Source: Dermatemys mawii
Lineage: Eukaryota; Chordata; Testudines; Dermatemydidae
Assembly: GCA_007922305.1 (NCBI GenBank)
Contig: ML677343.1
Location: 30,241,797 to 30,305,796, forward strand
Length of the DNA stretch: 64,000 nt
Reading direction: 5' to 3'
Made by a program: the position numbers and the translations under genes. Numbering within the stretch: the first letter of the stretch is position 1; each line of letters begins with the position of its first letter. The notes beneath the pieces are model-generated. The model ran no database searches, was not told the origin of the DNA, and was given only the letters and a program-made list of their open reading frames with translations. Below are positions 22,200 to 34,069 of the stretch, piece by piece.

Positions 22200-22780
22200 G
22201 CTCACACGGATTGAGCACGCTCAGTTACACTGCTGAAGCCAGCTGCCCTCACTCTGCCCTCCCACTATCAGCAGTATGGCTTCACCCTAGTAGGTCTAGG
22301 TTGGAGCATGCTCAGTGTCTCAGCACTAGGAGCGGTCGGAACATGCTCAGTGTGGATGGACTCTGGAGTTTTTAGCTGCTAAAATCGAAGCCGTCTCTGC
22401 TGAGTAGGTGCAAACTGTGATTTTTCGAAGGCTTGGCCAAATCCGGATGGATTTTCATGGGAATGGCAAAGGGCACCTCCCTAACATTCAGACCCCCATC
22501 CCGCCAAATTTCAAGCCCCTGCTCCACACCATGGGGGCATGAGGGATGTTCAAAGAGAAGGTCGCCAGACTTTTTGTAATGGTGCGAAACACTTTTCTTT
22601 CGCCTCGCTCTCAGAAATAACTTAACGGTTCTGGCTGAGACTGTCAAAAACAACAACTCCTCCTCAGCCTGAGGCAGACACCCTGCATGGGACATTTCAG
22701 CCCACACACTTTAAGTTTGGCCAAGTTATAAGCGACTGAAAAGGGGTCGGATAATGGGAAGTAACCATCATAACAGGCGG
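22200..22780. repeat. probable old interspersed repeat, family not identified
   Basis: Beginning with three related AGCAYGCTCAG words, the block continues with the non-tandem stretches GCACCTCCCTAACATTCAGA, CCAAATTTCAAGCCCCTGCT and TTTAAGTTTGGCCAAGTTAT. These phrases seem familiar to me from many reptile loci. I cannot name the family, find terminal repeats or fix the ends. Open frames in it are short and shared by neither strand. A conserved single-copy element is the alternative. Confidence 0.35.
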
Positions 22781-23084
22781 CGCAATAATATCAGCCCTGT
22801 CCATAATTCTGTGGCTTCGAGCACTGAGCACAGAGGACTGCCTGGGATCTCATGCCCACGCTGGCACTGATCTGATGTGACCCTGCTCCAACTCGCTTCC
22901 CATTTCTGAGTGTCCATTTTGCCATTTGCAGTGCCGGGGTGAGCAGACTGCTCTTATCGCAAGGGTTAACTAGTGCTCGTGCAGCTCTTCGGACATGCCA
23001 ATGGTAGCCCCGGTGCGTGGTGTTATTCAGTGCGCACCAATGCACCCCCCACTCCCGTCCAGATCCTTTCCCTGCAAGGGAACT

Positions 23085-23220
23085 GCACCCGATTAGCTGC
23101 ATATTTAGTAAAAGGGTCGCGTGCCATTGCTTTATTACCTAGTAAAACTCCCTGGAATATCAGTGGCCATAGAAAGCCCATTAAAGGCTTGGGGGCACCA
23201 TAAATTGAAAGCACTTTACA
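23085..23220. other. AT-rich island, weak candidate conserved element
   Basis: GCATATTTAGTAAAAGGG, GCTTTATTACCTAGTAAAAC and CCATTAAAGGC lie together in otherwise GC-rich sequence. No repeat signature is seen. Confidence 0.3.
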
Positions 23221-24538
23221 CCTGTCTCTGTTCTCATGTGGGTTTTTCCCAAAGGGTGATGGTGACAAGAGACAGGTTCTGACTGGAGAGCAAGGCTGAG
23301 AAAACTTCATTCCCAAAGCAGCAGGGCTGAGTGGAAAATTTGGGGGAAGAGGGTGGGAGGTGCTGGCGATGGGCTGGGCTCCTACAGCCCAGCCTCCCCA
23401 GCTGATTCCATCTGGCAGCTAATCATTCCCCTACCTTTCCCTCCCCAAATGATAGGTTATAACAAAGGGGTGGAGAGACCTTGTAGGTTTGGCTCGACAA
23501 ACCTCTCCACTGGGGTTCACCAAACCAGAGGAAATTCACGGGCTTCTTCTGTGATTACAATCATCTGTCAGGGCAATATGGTTTTAGAGCAAACCGGTTA
23601 TTCTAGCTCAGGGCAACCAGTGCAAGGAATTGGTGAGATATAAGCTACCCCACAACAGCCCGGGGCCTTCTTGATGGGATCCAGACTGGAGCTCCCCTTT
23701 AGTGTCTCTGGCTGTTTTTCTCACTGGATTCCCCCTCACCGCTGTTCTTTTCGGAAGTCTCTAAATCACGTCTGAGTCCGACTTTCAACCCGGTGCACCC
23801 AAGAGCCCAGTGGCCACCTCGTGTGGGGTCCCAGTTGCCCGTCCCGGTGTCGGAGAGCTAAGCAAGACCTGATGGGAACCATGCTGACACTCTGAGGCAC
23901 ACAGGCTCTGTACTGCTGCTTTGCTTCCAACCCTACGATACCCCCTTGGCAGACAGCATCTGGGTGCTTTTATCGATGGAAAGCGGCATGAAGGACATTC
24001 TACAGCCCAAGCCTTCATTGCTATTTCCATCAAGAAATCAATCAACAGTGGATCAATAAACCCTCCCCTCCCCTTTCCCAGCAGGCAGCAACCACTGCCC
24101 AAGTGCATCTCACCCGAGCCAGGATCCCATCAATACCTCTCGAGACCTTGGAGCTGCTATTATACAACCGGAAAGCCTCAGACCAAGGGAGCTCCAGAGC
24201 TGATTGTCACCTTGTTACTACAGGGAGGGGCCAGGGATGATCAAGGGAAGGATTTGCTGCCCGTGAACTCAAACCACCAGCCATTTCTGCCCATCTCTCG
24301 GAGAAGGTTCAAATCCCAGCAAATGCTCCAGGTGTCTGTCCGAGCTCGGTTTGATGGCTCACCAAAGCAGGTATGCAGGGCAGAATCAGGCCATGCCGCA
24401 CTTTAGAGAGGACTAACCCTTGTATGTCTTCATGGAAAAGCCACCTGTCTGAATTTCCTCATCTTGGGAGCCTCTTCCTTGCAAATTGCAGGCCCCATGC
24501 TCCTATGGCTTCATTTCAGAACTCACTGGGGTCCACAG
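23221..24538. other. non-coding stretch
   Basis: No gene is supported. The 161-codon plus-strand frame at 23921-24406 has no domain and no recognisable composition. Confidence 0.4.
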
Positions 24539-25033
24539 TGTAGATACATCTCTGTATTTTGTGTAATTTTTATACGACTTTTGTGTTAACTTTTCATATA
24601 ACCTTGTGTTAGAATCTCTGTTAAACTTTCGTAATATGTTGTAGCCCCTAAGGTAGGATAATTAAGGTAGAAGAAAAATGTCTCTTTGCTAGGACTAGAA
24701 TAAGATCTTCCCCACCTTGTAATCAATTGCCCCGTTGAATGAATGAGGTGTGAATAAGCAAGGTGTGGAAGGCAGGCACCTCCAGAGAGCTGTAATGGTT
24801 GAAGAGGGGATGGGAGCCAGAGGCAAGGACAATCAAAGGTGTCAAGTGGCTGACTAAGGAAGATCAGACATATTGAGGGCCTCGGGGGTTAGCAGCCAGC
24901 ACCTTTTTTTGGAAACACCCTCTCTGCAGCACTGGGACCACACCCACAGGAAAAGCAGCCCAAACCAAAGGACCAATGGACACAGAGACCCAGATTTTGA
25001 ATCTGGGACAGATCTGCATGAGAGAGAAGCTGC

Positions 25034-25041
25034 TATATAAG
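25034..25041 (+). promoter_or_regulatory. LTR TATA box
   Basis: TATATAAG lies in the U3 part of the solo LTR, about 240 bases upstream of its AATAAA, which fits a U3/R boundary just downstream. Whether it still drives transcription cannot be told. Confidence 0.5.
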
Positions 25042-25276
25042 TGAGGTGCCTGGCAGAGGACCCCGGGTCTCATCTTGTCTACATCGGAGCATCGATCCGG
25101 ATCGGCAGAAGCCCGGCTCCACCCCTCCCTCACCTAACTCACCTGGCCAGTGCAGTTAAGGGGAGCAACCAGTTGGTAACAATGGCAAGACGGAGTGGGT
25201 TTGTGTGTGTGTGTGTGTGTCTGAGAGTGCTATATATCATATCCATATGATATCACCGATTATTGAATGTATTGCT

Positions 25277-25282
25277 AATAAA
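25277..25282 (+). terminator. LTR polyadenylation signal
   Basis: AATAAA is followed by TGTGGTGTTTTG, a GT-rich downstream element, inside the solo LTR. This is the standard R/U5 arrangement. Confidence 0.5.
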
Positions 25283-25974
25283 TGTGGTGTTTTGCCTTAT
25301 TCCCCCTGAAAAGATCCTGTGCAGTACTTTAAGTACAACAACAGGCCTTTCCACTGCTATCAGTGGGCTTTAGATGAGGCCTCGTGGGAGGATGGTACCT
25401 TCTCCCTGCCCAGGAGAGCTCGATTTCTACCCTCCCATGAATGGCAGCGGCTAGGATCCGGAACGGTGGCACACCATGGACAGTGGGGAGAGGACGGTTA
25501 TTCAGTCCCTGGTGGTAATCACCCAGATGACACGGGGGCCCGGGGAGCCCCAGCAGCCTTCTCCTTCCCCGTGCGTGAGAGTCGAGCAGAACCAGCTGCC
25601 CTGTGAAGAGCCGCGGAGCCCTGCGGGGCCCCTCCCAGCAGGCACCCGGGGGCGGAGGGGGCTCGGTTGTTCTGACTCAACTCGGGCGCTAACGGCAGCG
25701 TTCCCACCGAGAGGAAACGGCTGGAAGAACGGACAGTGTCTGGAAATGCTTTTGTGATTACTCGCCCCTCCGGGGGGACGAGCGCTCCAAAACTGACTCA
25801 AGATGAAGCAATACCCTTTCTCCACCTCCCTCCAAATGTCCCCGGCTTGCTCCCTTGCACACAAAGGGGGAAGGAGAGGGCAGAGGAAGGCCGGGAGCTG
25901 CCATGGATTCCATTTAATAGGGTCCGTCCCCGCAATCACCTAAAAGGGAGGAGGGTCAGGAGTGCCAGGCACAA

Positions 25975-26260
25975 AGAGGTCAATTAATTCAGCTGGAAAT
26001 GTTATTACAAGTCAAAATTTATTGTCCCTGGGCCACATTAGCACTGGCAGAGAGGACATTAGGTTGCACCCCTACTGAATAAGCAGATAAATTAAAGACA
26101 TCTGGAGAGCAGAATGAAGGGAGAGATTATTAATGCTGAAATTTAGAAGCCAAGGTCTAAGCCACGAATCCATCAGCGCCACTAGTTACGTCCAATAAAT
26201 TAGGAGAGATAAGGATTGAAGGATGGTGTATTAAAGGCAACACTCATTTCTGAGCTGGCA
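25975..26260. other. AT-rich island, candidate conserved non-coding element
   Basis: TCAATTAATTCAGCTGG, AAAATTTATTGTCC, GATAAATTAAAGAC, GAGATTATTAATGCTG and CCAATAAATTAGGAG are packed into under 300 bases with low CpG and no repeat. This is one of the most AT-rich non-repeat segments in the left half. Confidence 0.45.
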
Positions 26261-26978
26261 CATGGGCTTTAAGGCATTCTTCCCCTTGGGCATTTAACCC
26301 TATCGCTTTGCAAGCCCCACTGAACCAGTGCGGGTTAGGGCTACAGACCACAGGGCAAGGGAAGGCGGATGCTGGGGCAGATTTCCCAGTGGCTGCATGG
26401 ATGGGGCATGCATGCTTCCCTGTGGAGTGACACACAGACTATTGTTCTCCAAAGCAGTTTGCAACACCCTCTGCTACTCCAGCCCTCACCCCTCAACTCA
26501 CTTCAGCCCTGACCAGTGAGCCCCGGGCTACAGGAGATCTCACCCCTCCCAGCTTCCAGGAAGCCCTCCCCGCTAGTCCAGCCTGCAGCCCCCCACCACG
26601 CTCTGCCAATGCCCTGAGCCTTGCAGCAGCCCCCTTTATTCCAGTCCTGCACCCGCTCACAGCCCAGCCACTGCCAACCAAGCCAGACCCGCAGCGCCCC
26701 TGCTATTGCACCGAAAGCCAGGCCTGGTAAATGGGGGCGGGGGGCAGGGAGGCATGCTCTGACTACCAACATCAGCCAAGAACTAGCAGGTTACCACCAA
26801 CCTCGCGCTCCCCTGGGATCGCGGCAGCATTTGAAAACAGGCTGGCGGAGCGGAAAGGCCTAAATTAGCCACCCTGCAGATGGCATCGCAGGGAGAGGGA
26901 ACAGTGTCATTCGGACGACCTAGTGCCCAGCAAAGACAGGGAGAATGTGCAGGGCCCCAATCCCCCTCCACGCTATCG

Positions 26979-26994
26979 CCCCCCCCCCCCCCCA
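26979..26994 (+). repeat. poly-C tract
   Basis: About sixteen consecutive C residues on the plus strand. Confidence 0.9.
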
Positions 26995-27124
26995 CATGCA
27001 GCCATTCCAGCCCCACTTGGGCCAGCAAAGACAGTTACAATCAGCAATGACTCCTGGGTGCCATCTGGACATCTGACTTCCCAGCTGAGGCACTCAGCCC
27101 TGGCGTCTGCTCCTGCTTGCAGCC

Positions 27125-27305
27125 ATCCAGAACCCCCTTTTAGGATGTGCTGCAGGATATATCCCTGCAGCTCAGGAATATTCAGCCCAGAGCGGGGGGA
27201 GTGACTTGCCAGAGGCTGTGCAGTGAGTCAGTGGCAGAACTGGGAATAGAAGCCAAGGGCCCTGAATCCCAGTCCAACTCCCTCCTCGCTGGCACTGCTG
27301 CAGCC
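27125..27305 (-). repeat. MIR-type SINE
   Basis: In reverse orientation, GTGACTTGCCAGAGGC, CAGTGGCAGAACTGGGAATAG and GAATCCCAGTCCAACTCC reproduce the head and middle of a MIR-type SINE (complement of GGNTYGAAYCC and TGTGACCTTGGGCAAGT). The CTGAGGC core is lost. Confidence 0.7.
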
Positions 27306-27929
27306 AAGATCTTTACTGCCTGTGGGCAGGGCCAGGCCAGCTCTCCTTGGTGGCCAGAGAGATTGTGCTTCTGCAAAGGGTCCCAACTGGCATCAATGGG
27401 TCGTGCCAAGTGAAGTCCAGGCGATGCCCACAAAACCGCTCATTCTGTGCGCCCCAGGAACGGCTCGAAAGCCGGGACCCTCCTCACAGTAAGGACCCGC
27501 CCCCTCCTCACTAAGTGAAGTGCTACCATCCATTTCAGCCGCCCGTCTATCTTCTCCAGTTAAGGCTGAGGACTAGTTCCTCTGCCCAGGCACAGAGCAT
27601 CTGTGCCTCTCAGCCACACCCGCCCGATTCCAACCTCCTTAACTCATTACCGGCCTGGGGTCAAGTTGGCTGAGAGGGTCATTCGGGGACTCATAAACAT
27701 GTCATGGACATCCCTAATGATCAGCCTGGACAGAGCCCATATGGGCCCTGACCTCTGCTCCCCTGCAGTCATGGCAACATACAGGCCAAGTAACCGGGGC
27801 TCCCGCGGCTGTCCCAAAAGGATTATTCACTTCTTCCTCGGCTGGGATTGGCTGGCGGGGGGGAGGACACTTTATTTGGAGACACGGGGGTGGGGAAGCC
27901 GTGTGCTGGGTTTTGTGCACCCGTTGCAG

Positions 27930-28015
27930 GTGCCAGCTCAATATTGATTAAACAGGAGTCAGGTGCTACAAAACCAAATTAGGAGCACGGCAGGCAGGTG
28001 CTAATTGTCTAGCAG
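27930..28015. other. AT-rich island, weak candidate conserved element
   Basis: CAATATTGATTAAACAGG, ACCAAATTAGGAGC and GTGCTAATTGTC occur within 80 bases in GC-rich sequence. Confidence 0.3.
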
Positions 28016-28734
28016 GCAGTGGGAGGAAGGCGGGTAGGAGCCCTCAAGCCATGGGGTGCTTGGGAGCCCCACCGCCAGTCTGTGCCCACTGGACCACAGG
28101 TAAGGATGAGAGCAGGTAGCCTATAGGGAGGCCCTGGCAAAGGAGATGGATTAGCTGACTCCACCCCGCCCCCCTTCCTTGACATCAGGAGATACCCCCA
28201 CCCTCCGCATCACTTACACTGAACTTCCCCCCCTGGACCTGTTGCACCAACCCAAATGGATTCCCTGCCCCTCCCCCGGTGCTCACCAGTGTTCCATGGG
28301 GTCGGGCGGCCCCTACAGCTGGGGTGCGTAATGGTTCATTTCCAGTCAAGGGGGGTGCTGCGGGGAGCTGGAAATGAGCGACATCCCCCCAGTGTGGGCG
28401 CGGGAACCAGAGAGTGGCACGCTAGGTGGCAGGAGGCAATACACGTATTCAGGGTTCATTCCGCCTCACCCCGCTGCCCACTGTGACTAATCCAGAGGGC
28501 TGGGTTTCCGGAGCTCCTTCACCCCGGGAATGACAACAGGGCATCGCTCGCACGCCCACCTGGACAACAGCAAAGCCTGGGGGGAGGAGCGGGGGGAGCC
28601 TGGGGCTCATGTAGGAGGCTGGGAGTCAGGGCCTTGGACCAGCCTAGCAGAGGGGGACTTCCAGAGCCGCCGAGAGGTCCCAGCTCCAGCCCATGTTAGC
28701 AGGAGCTGAGGACGCTCAGGAAGTCTGGGAGTCG

Positions 28735-28885
28735 GGCCCTTCAGCTCAGTCCGTGCCTCAGTTTCCCCATTTGTGAAATGGGGCTAATTCTATTCAGTTA
28801 CTTCGTGGAGGGGAGGCTAAATTGATCAATGTCTGGGAAGGGCTTTGAACGGAGCTGGAAGGGCCGGGAGAAAACCGCTTGAAGC
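28735..28885 (+). repeat. MIR-type SINE, 3' half
   Basis: GTGCCTCAGTTTCCCCATTT followed by GTGAAATGGGGCTAATTCTA at 28753-28792 is a near-consensus MIR core. The tail CTGGGAAGGGCTTTGAAC follows. Confidence 0.8.
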
Positions 28886-29951
28886 ACAAAGGGGAGTTCT
28901 TGCTGTACAGCCACAGCAGGGAGGGAACTGCCCAACTCCCACTAGCCTGGGCTCCTGGAGGGAGCCAGAGACATGCAAAGAATTACTGTTCTAATGTGTC
29001 CTGACAGACAGACAGACAACCCCCCCAAAGCATCTCCTTCAGTCTCCTTGAGAATGGGAGGGGACACCCCCAGACCAAACAGCTCATCAGTGTCATGAGC
29101 TGTGAGTTCTCAGAGTCTATAAATGACACTTGAGGGCCTGGGCCTCGGGGGATGCAGTGGCAGGTCCAATCCTGCGCAGGGGCTCAGGTACCTGAAGCAG
29201 GACAGTGCAGGGGGGTCTCTGGTACCAGCCGGCTTTGCTCTTGTTTATTCTCTGCCTCAGCAAAGCGAGTGAGACGATCCCGATATCCCCCACTAGCCTC
29301 CACAAGCCAGCGGACCTGGGGCCAGCCCAGAACAGCCCCGGAGGCAGAAGCAGCGGGCACATTTACAGCGTGGAGGGTGCCTGCGAATCTCCACCAGGGC
29401 CTGTGAAATCGCCAAGCAGAGGGCAAGGCCCTGGGAAGCAGCTTGTGCCCAAGACCGAGCTCATCTGCTCCTCTCCTGAGCCGTGCTAGGGATCGGAGTT
29501 GGGAATGGAAACGGAGAGGGAGGGAGGGACCGGCACCCGGCCTGGCACAAGATGGGGCTATGACGAGCCATTATTAAACCCAGCTCCTCTCTCTGCCTGC
29601 TTCTGCCAATCACGCCTGGCTCCAGAGCTGGGCGCTGCTTGGCTGGCTCACAACACGCTGGTGGTGTCTGGAGGGAGAGGAGAATTCTAATGGGGCCCAC
29701 AGGGCTCTGGTAACGCCACAACCTCCTTGGGCGGCAAGCACCCTTCTGCCAAGCCATGCTGCCTCTGAGTCCCGCCTTGGCCCCACTGAGTTCCTGATCT
29801 GACATCTGATGGCTGATCTCGGGAGCGGCCCCTCCAGCCCCTGAGGCAAGGCAGGGACAGCTGAGCGACCAACACCACGTTCTGCTTTCATCATTATTTG
29901 CGTGGGCAGGGTGGATGGCGCGGGGAGGGAGAGAGAAACGGCCCAGTCGCT
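28886..29951. other. GC-rich non-coding stretch
   Basis: No gene is supported. The long overlapping minus-strand frames at 29461-30017 have no domain. Confidence 0.4.
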
Positions 29952-29966
29952 CCAACAGGGGGCGAG
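29952..29966 (+). promoter_or_regulatory. candidate CTCF-binding motif
   Basis: CCAACAGGGGGCGAG matches the CTCF core CCASYAGRKGGCRS except at the S following CCA (A here) and the last S position. It is a plausible site, untested. Confidence 0.25.
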
Positions 29967-30009
29967 CTCACCAGGGCTGCACGCTGGGACCGCGCCGCCC
30001 GCCCAGGGC

Positions 30010-30120
30010 CGCCTCACAGCAAATTTTAAGCGGCCTAATCTGGCAGCTGACAGATTTAGTTGAAGCGCTTTTCACCCGCTGGACTTTAATCTTCACATTT
30101 CCGTGACCTCCACAAAAGCG
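30010..30120. other. AT-rich island, weak candidate conserved element
   Basis: CAAATTTTAAGCGGCC, GACAGATTTAGTTGAAGC and GGACTTTAATCTTCACATTTC form a non-repetitive island next to the CTCF-like site. Confidence 0.3.
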
Positions 30121-30689
30121 CCTCCCCTCTTCTGCCCCCCTCCTCATCCTCTCCGAGCTTTCCACAGTCAAACCATATTCCTGCAGCAAGCGAGGTTCGG
30201 GGGACCTCACGGGAGCCCCCTCAAACAGGGATACCCCCGTGTGAAGCACCAGCCCTGCTTACCAGGCGGAGGATCTGTCCTGCCACCGATGGGGCAGTGT
30301 GGGGGTGGGGTACACTGGGAAAACCCCCCTGGTCTCTGGTACGTGCAGTCAAGCCAGGCTTTCTGCTCCATCGCTGCCCACGGAGTAAGGCCCAGCTTCC
30401 CACCTGGGAGTAGCTGTCCAATCACTTTGCACGGAAACCCTTTCTCAGAAGGCCAGAGACTAAGCCAGGCGAGGTTAGGAAGGTTGCAATGCGGTAGAAT
30501 GGATCTGATTGCAGTTGGAACGGGGGGGCCCCATCGGGATCCCGCCCCCAGTTACAGCATGGAAAACAGCAGCACTTGTGGCCCCCTTAGCTGAGTTTAA
30601 TCATCATCCATCACCACGGCTCCCGCCTAAACACCTTCACCCTGTTTTCACAGTACTTCCCCCATCCCGCAGCATCTCTCTACCCCCCC

Positions 30690-30857
30690 AACACTGCCGG
30701 GCGCTCTCCGGGGTGTAGCACCCCCGCACCCCGAACACTGCCGGGCGCTCTCCGGGGTGCAGCACCCCCACACCCCGAACACTGCCGGGCGCTCTCTGGG
30801 GTGCAGCACCCCCGCACCCCGAACACTGCCGGGCGCTCTCCAGGGTGTACCGCTCTG
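30690..30857 (-). repeat. 44-bp GC-rich minisatellite, 3.8 copies
   Basis: Unit starts at 30690, 30734, 30778 and 30822 give an exact 44-base period. Each unit reads AACACTGCCGGGCGCTCTCC, GGGGTG, a C-rich segment and ACCCCG, with only a few substitutions between copies. High identity suggests recent or ongoing homogenisation. It explains the repeating residues in the minus-strand frames at 30637-31228. Confidence 0.95.
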
Positions 30858-32030
30858 CACCACAATCCCACTGAATCACTTTCTGAGCGAGATCCTAACA
30901 CCAGCTTAACAGCATGTCTCACGCCAGGGCTGTACCAGGCTCGCGACCCGGGCCGAGGCTTCGCGGTGAGAGGGGAAGTGGATTTAGGCCGCACGCTGCA
31001 CAGTTCTCTCACCTTCCCTTGCCCTCCCCTCCCGCTACAGCCCATGAGCACTGCCCCTGCATGTCGCTCTCCTCCCCCAGGCCTCGCCCCAGCACAGTCT
31101 AGTCGCTCCTCCTCCTGCACCGGGACCGGGGCTGGCTCCAGCAGAGAGAGTAGCTGCATGGTTTGGATGTTCAAAGTTTTCCCGGGGGCTTTTTCTGCCT
31201 TGGATTCTCCCCATCCCAACACTCCCACTCCAGGGGCAGAGACGGGACCGTGGCCAGGAGAGCCCGGCGGGAGGGGAGAAGGCTCCCGGGTTCTGTGTCA
31301 GATCCAGCGCTTGGCCCCACCGCTGGCACGACAGAGCAAACCTGAGAGTCCCCGAGTGTGCAAGGCAGAGCGAGAGTGCTCCATGGAGGTGGAGGGAGTT
31401 GATTCAGCCATTCGAGGCCTTTCCTGTTCTCCCGTACGCTGGTGTAAATCCAAGGTAACCCCACTGGGCTCACAGGAGAGGCCGAGCCGGGAGCCAGAAC
31501 ACATCTGACCTTGTGTTTCCAGCTCCTCCTGCCAGGCACTCAAGGGAAGTAAATATTTGCACTTACTCAGACTCTGGAGCAAGGATGACCAGGTCTTCAT
31601 GTCCAGCACAGCGCCCCTGCCCTCGGCAGCCAGAGCCCAGCAGGTCTAAGAAGCAGTCCTCAGCATGGCTCCTCCAGCTCCCTTCACCCTCCAGCCTCGC
31701 CTCCCGCTGGAGTTGAACTTCCCAGCCCGGGGGTCAGCCCCCCCACGCTGGGGCGGGCAGCGCTCGCCCCGCAGAGCCGGGGGTGGGCTCACGATGCCTG
31801 CGGGAACTGGGAGCAGCTGCTCTGAGGTACTGGGGGATCCGCGTGGCAAACAGCGTGCCAGCCGAGGGAGATAGCAACCATTTTATTCCCTTTTAACTCG
31901 GCTCCGTCTCTCCCTCTGTTCCAGGGCTGGTCCTGAGCTCAAGGACCTTCCCCCGCCCTCCTCCTCCCACTCCCTTGCACTTGATAGCAGGCTCGTCAAG
32001 ACTGCTGAGTTGCTGCTGACCTCTCACCCG
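30858..32030. other. GC-rich non-coding stretch
   Basis: A 235-codon plus-strand frame at 30801-31508 has no domain, and its start lies in the minisatellite. It is rejected as a gene. Nothing else is seen. Confidence 0.4.
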
Positions 32031-32150
32031 CAGCTGCTAATTAAGGTTCCACAGTGACAGTTCAAGTGCCTTGCCTCAAGTTTGCAGCACCAAAGCATCT
32101 AATTGGAGGCGCTTTTTCTTTCTCAATAGCAGCCGCTCCGCTCCCTGCCA
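32031..32150. other. AT-rich island, weak candidate conserved element
   Basis: CTGCTAATTAAGGTTCC, GCATCTAATTGGAGG and CTTTTTCTTTCTCAATAGC are followed by CpG-richer sequence to about 32330. A promoter-like CpG cluster is possible but not dense enough to call. Confidence 0.3.
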
Positions 32151-34069
32151 GACCCGAGCAACAGTGCTTCTGGCTTTTGTGTTCGCCGCTGGGGGAGGAA
32201 ACGGGGAACAAGATGGGGGCGGAAAGGCAGACCCTGCTCCCCCTCCTCGTCGTCCCGCCTCGTCTGCCAACTGCAGCCCTGCTCCTCTGCCCCCTCTCCC
32301 GCGGGACGGTTTGACCCCACGCTCCCGCCGTGTGCCTAGGCCCCACAACTGACCTCTGAGGCCGGATGAAGGGAGAGGCCCAAGGGCTGGTGTGGCAGGG
32401 CCACCCCTCGGGCTGCATCCTGAGGTCAGTGAGGAGCAGCAGCGTGTGGGAACGTGGTGCGTGCTCTGCGCACCAGGGAGCGGGGCCTGACGGTGGCACC
32501 TTCCTGGGGCAACACCGCCACACTATTTACGCTCAACGTTAGGTGCCATGGGAGGGCTGGCGTAGGAAAGCATTGGCAGAGAGCGGAGAAACGCGACAGA
32601 GACCGAGGGGAAATAAAGAGGAGGGATAAAGGGTAAGATTTAAAAACAAAGGGATGGAGAGACAGGCAGTGGGGGGTGGTGGGTAGAGCACTGGACGGCC
32701 TAGCACGATGTGCCCCCCCCCATCTCAGGTAGGCCTGCTCAGCTCTGCCGGAAGGCAGTAATCGTCCCTGCAAGGGAGGAAGGAGAGCATCTTGAGATCC
32801 CAGAGTCAGGGTCGGGGGCAGGTGTGAATACACGCCTGGGGAATGCTTCAGCAAAGAATTAGAAGGTTTTTTCCCAGCTCCCTCAGCCAGTGACATGCGC
32901 CTAAGCGATGGGAATAAATAAACCATCGGCGGACTAGCAAAGACTGTGAGCACCCTCCAGACCATCTCAGAGAGCCCTTTGCACTGCTCCTCTGAACCTG
33001 TGTTTGAACGTTTGGAAGTAAAATCCTTGCCCTGCGACAAGCCACTTCATTAGTAACAGCTCAGCACCTTGGCTTTGTTCAAGTGTTTGCTGCGCAGCCT
33101 GACAGCTAAATCCTACAGGCTTTCCCTCAAGTCCCAATGCCTTCGGGAGTGGGACTGAGCGGGAGTCTGAAATGCCACAGAACGCTGGAGGACAGCGGGC
33201 TCTAGGGTGGGGTGTGGGATATCAGCCTTCTCCCTCCACCTTCTCAAATCATCTGCTTCGTGGGCATTCCCCAAAGGAGGAGCAACTGGTGCTGGTTAGC
33301 ACGTCTGCTGGCAAACGGGCAGGGAGGGCAGGCACTGAACAAAGCCATGTGCCAGGAGCAAGCTCCCACTGGCACAAAATGCTGCCACTCGAGTCACACA
33401 GATCTGGGGCCCTGCCCTCTGCATTGATATCCCGCTGGCCAGCTCAAGGGCTCCTCTGGTTAGTCTGACTCTCCATGAGACCAGCCCCCGTGCCGTGAGA
33501 GACCCCCTCTCCCTGGGCACCCAGACCTCCGGCCAACAGAACAAAGAAAGTGCCAATAGCGGCAGGCTGGGGAGCCTGGGAGACAGAACTCCCATCCGCC
33601 ATGGAGCTCGCTGCGGCAGGAGACACCGGACACCAGACCTCAGCTGGGCCAGAACAAGAAGCAAATCTGTCTCCTTCACTGACACACACACACACACCCT
33701 ACTCATAGGTAAAACCACCGGTTTGGCTGGGGAGCAGGAAAGAGATTGTTACACTCTGGAGGCACCCGGATACCACCTGGGTGGGTGGGTGGATGGCCAG
33801 ACAGGAGACCGGGCCATGAAGACCGAAGCGAGGGCTGAGTCACACTGGAATGACTTGCCCTGACCCGGCCAGCACTGCCCCTGTTCTGGCGGATCCATGG
33901 CGAGGTTTGGTCCCCAGGGCTGTCAGTCTGGTGCCTTTCACTAGAACTAAATTCCCTCTAACAAAGACAAATCCATCAGGGTTAATATCTGCAGGAACCT
34001 GGTTTGGCAAAACTCCTGTGGCCCATCGATCAGCCCTTTGGCGAAATCGGCAGCTCCGTCACTTCTAGG
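32151..34069. other. non-coding stretch
   Basis: No gene is supported. A short CA tract lies at 33681-33697. Several 100-200 codon frames lack domains. Confidence 0.4.

Larger units (their letters stand above)
24539..25340 (+). mobile_element. solo LTR of an endogenous retrovirus
   Basis: The 802-base element begins TGTAGATACATC and ends AAGTACAACA, so it has canonical TG...CA ends. It is bordered by ACAG on both sides (24535-24538 and 25341-25344), a 4-bp target duplication as made by gammaretrovirus-like (class I) elements. Inside are a TATA box TATATAAG at 25034-25041 and a polyadenylation signal AATAAA at 25277-25282, followed by a GT-rich stretch. There is also a (GT)n tract at 25202-25220. 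No internal viral genes, primer-binding site or second LTR lie nearby, so it arose by LTR-LTR recombination. I recognise its overall text as turtle-type. Confidence 0.75.

Noticed and set aside
30680..31508. 182- and 235-codon frames on opposite strands
   Set aside because: Both start or end in the 44-bp minisatellite and show no family resemblance.
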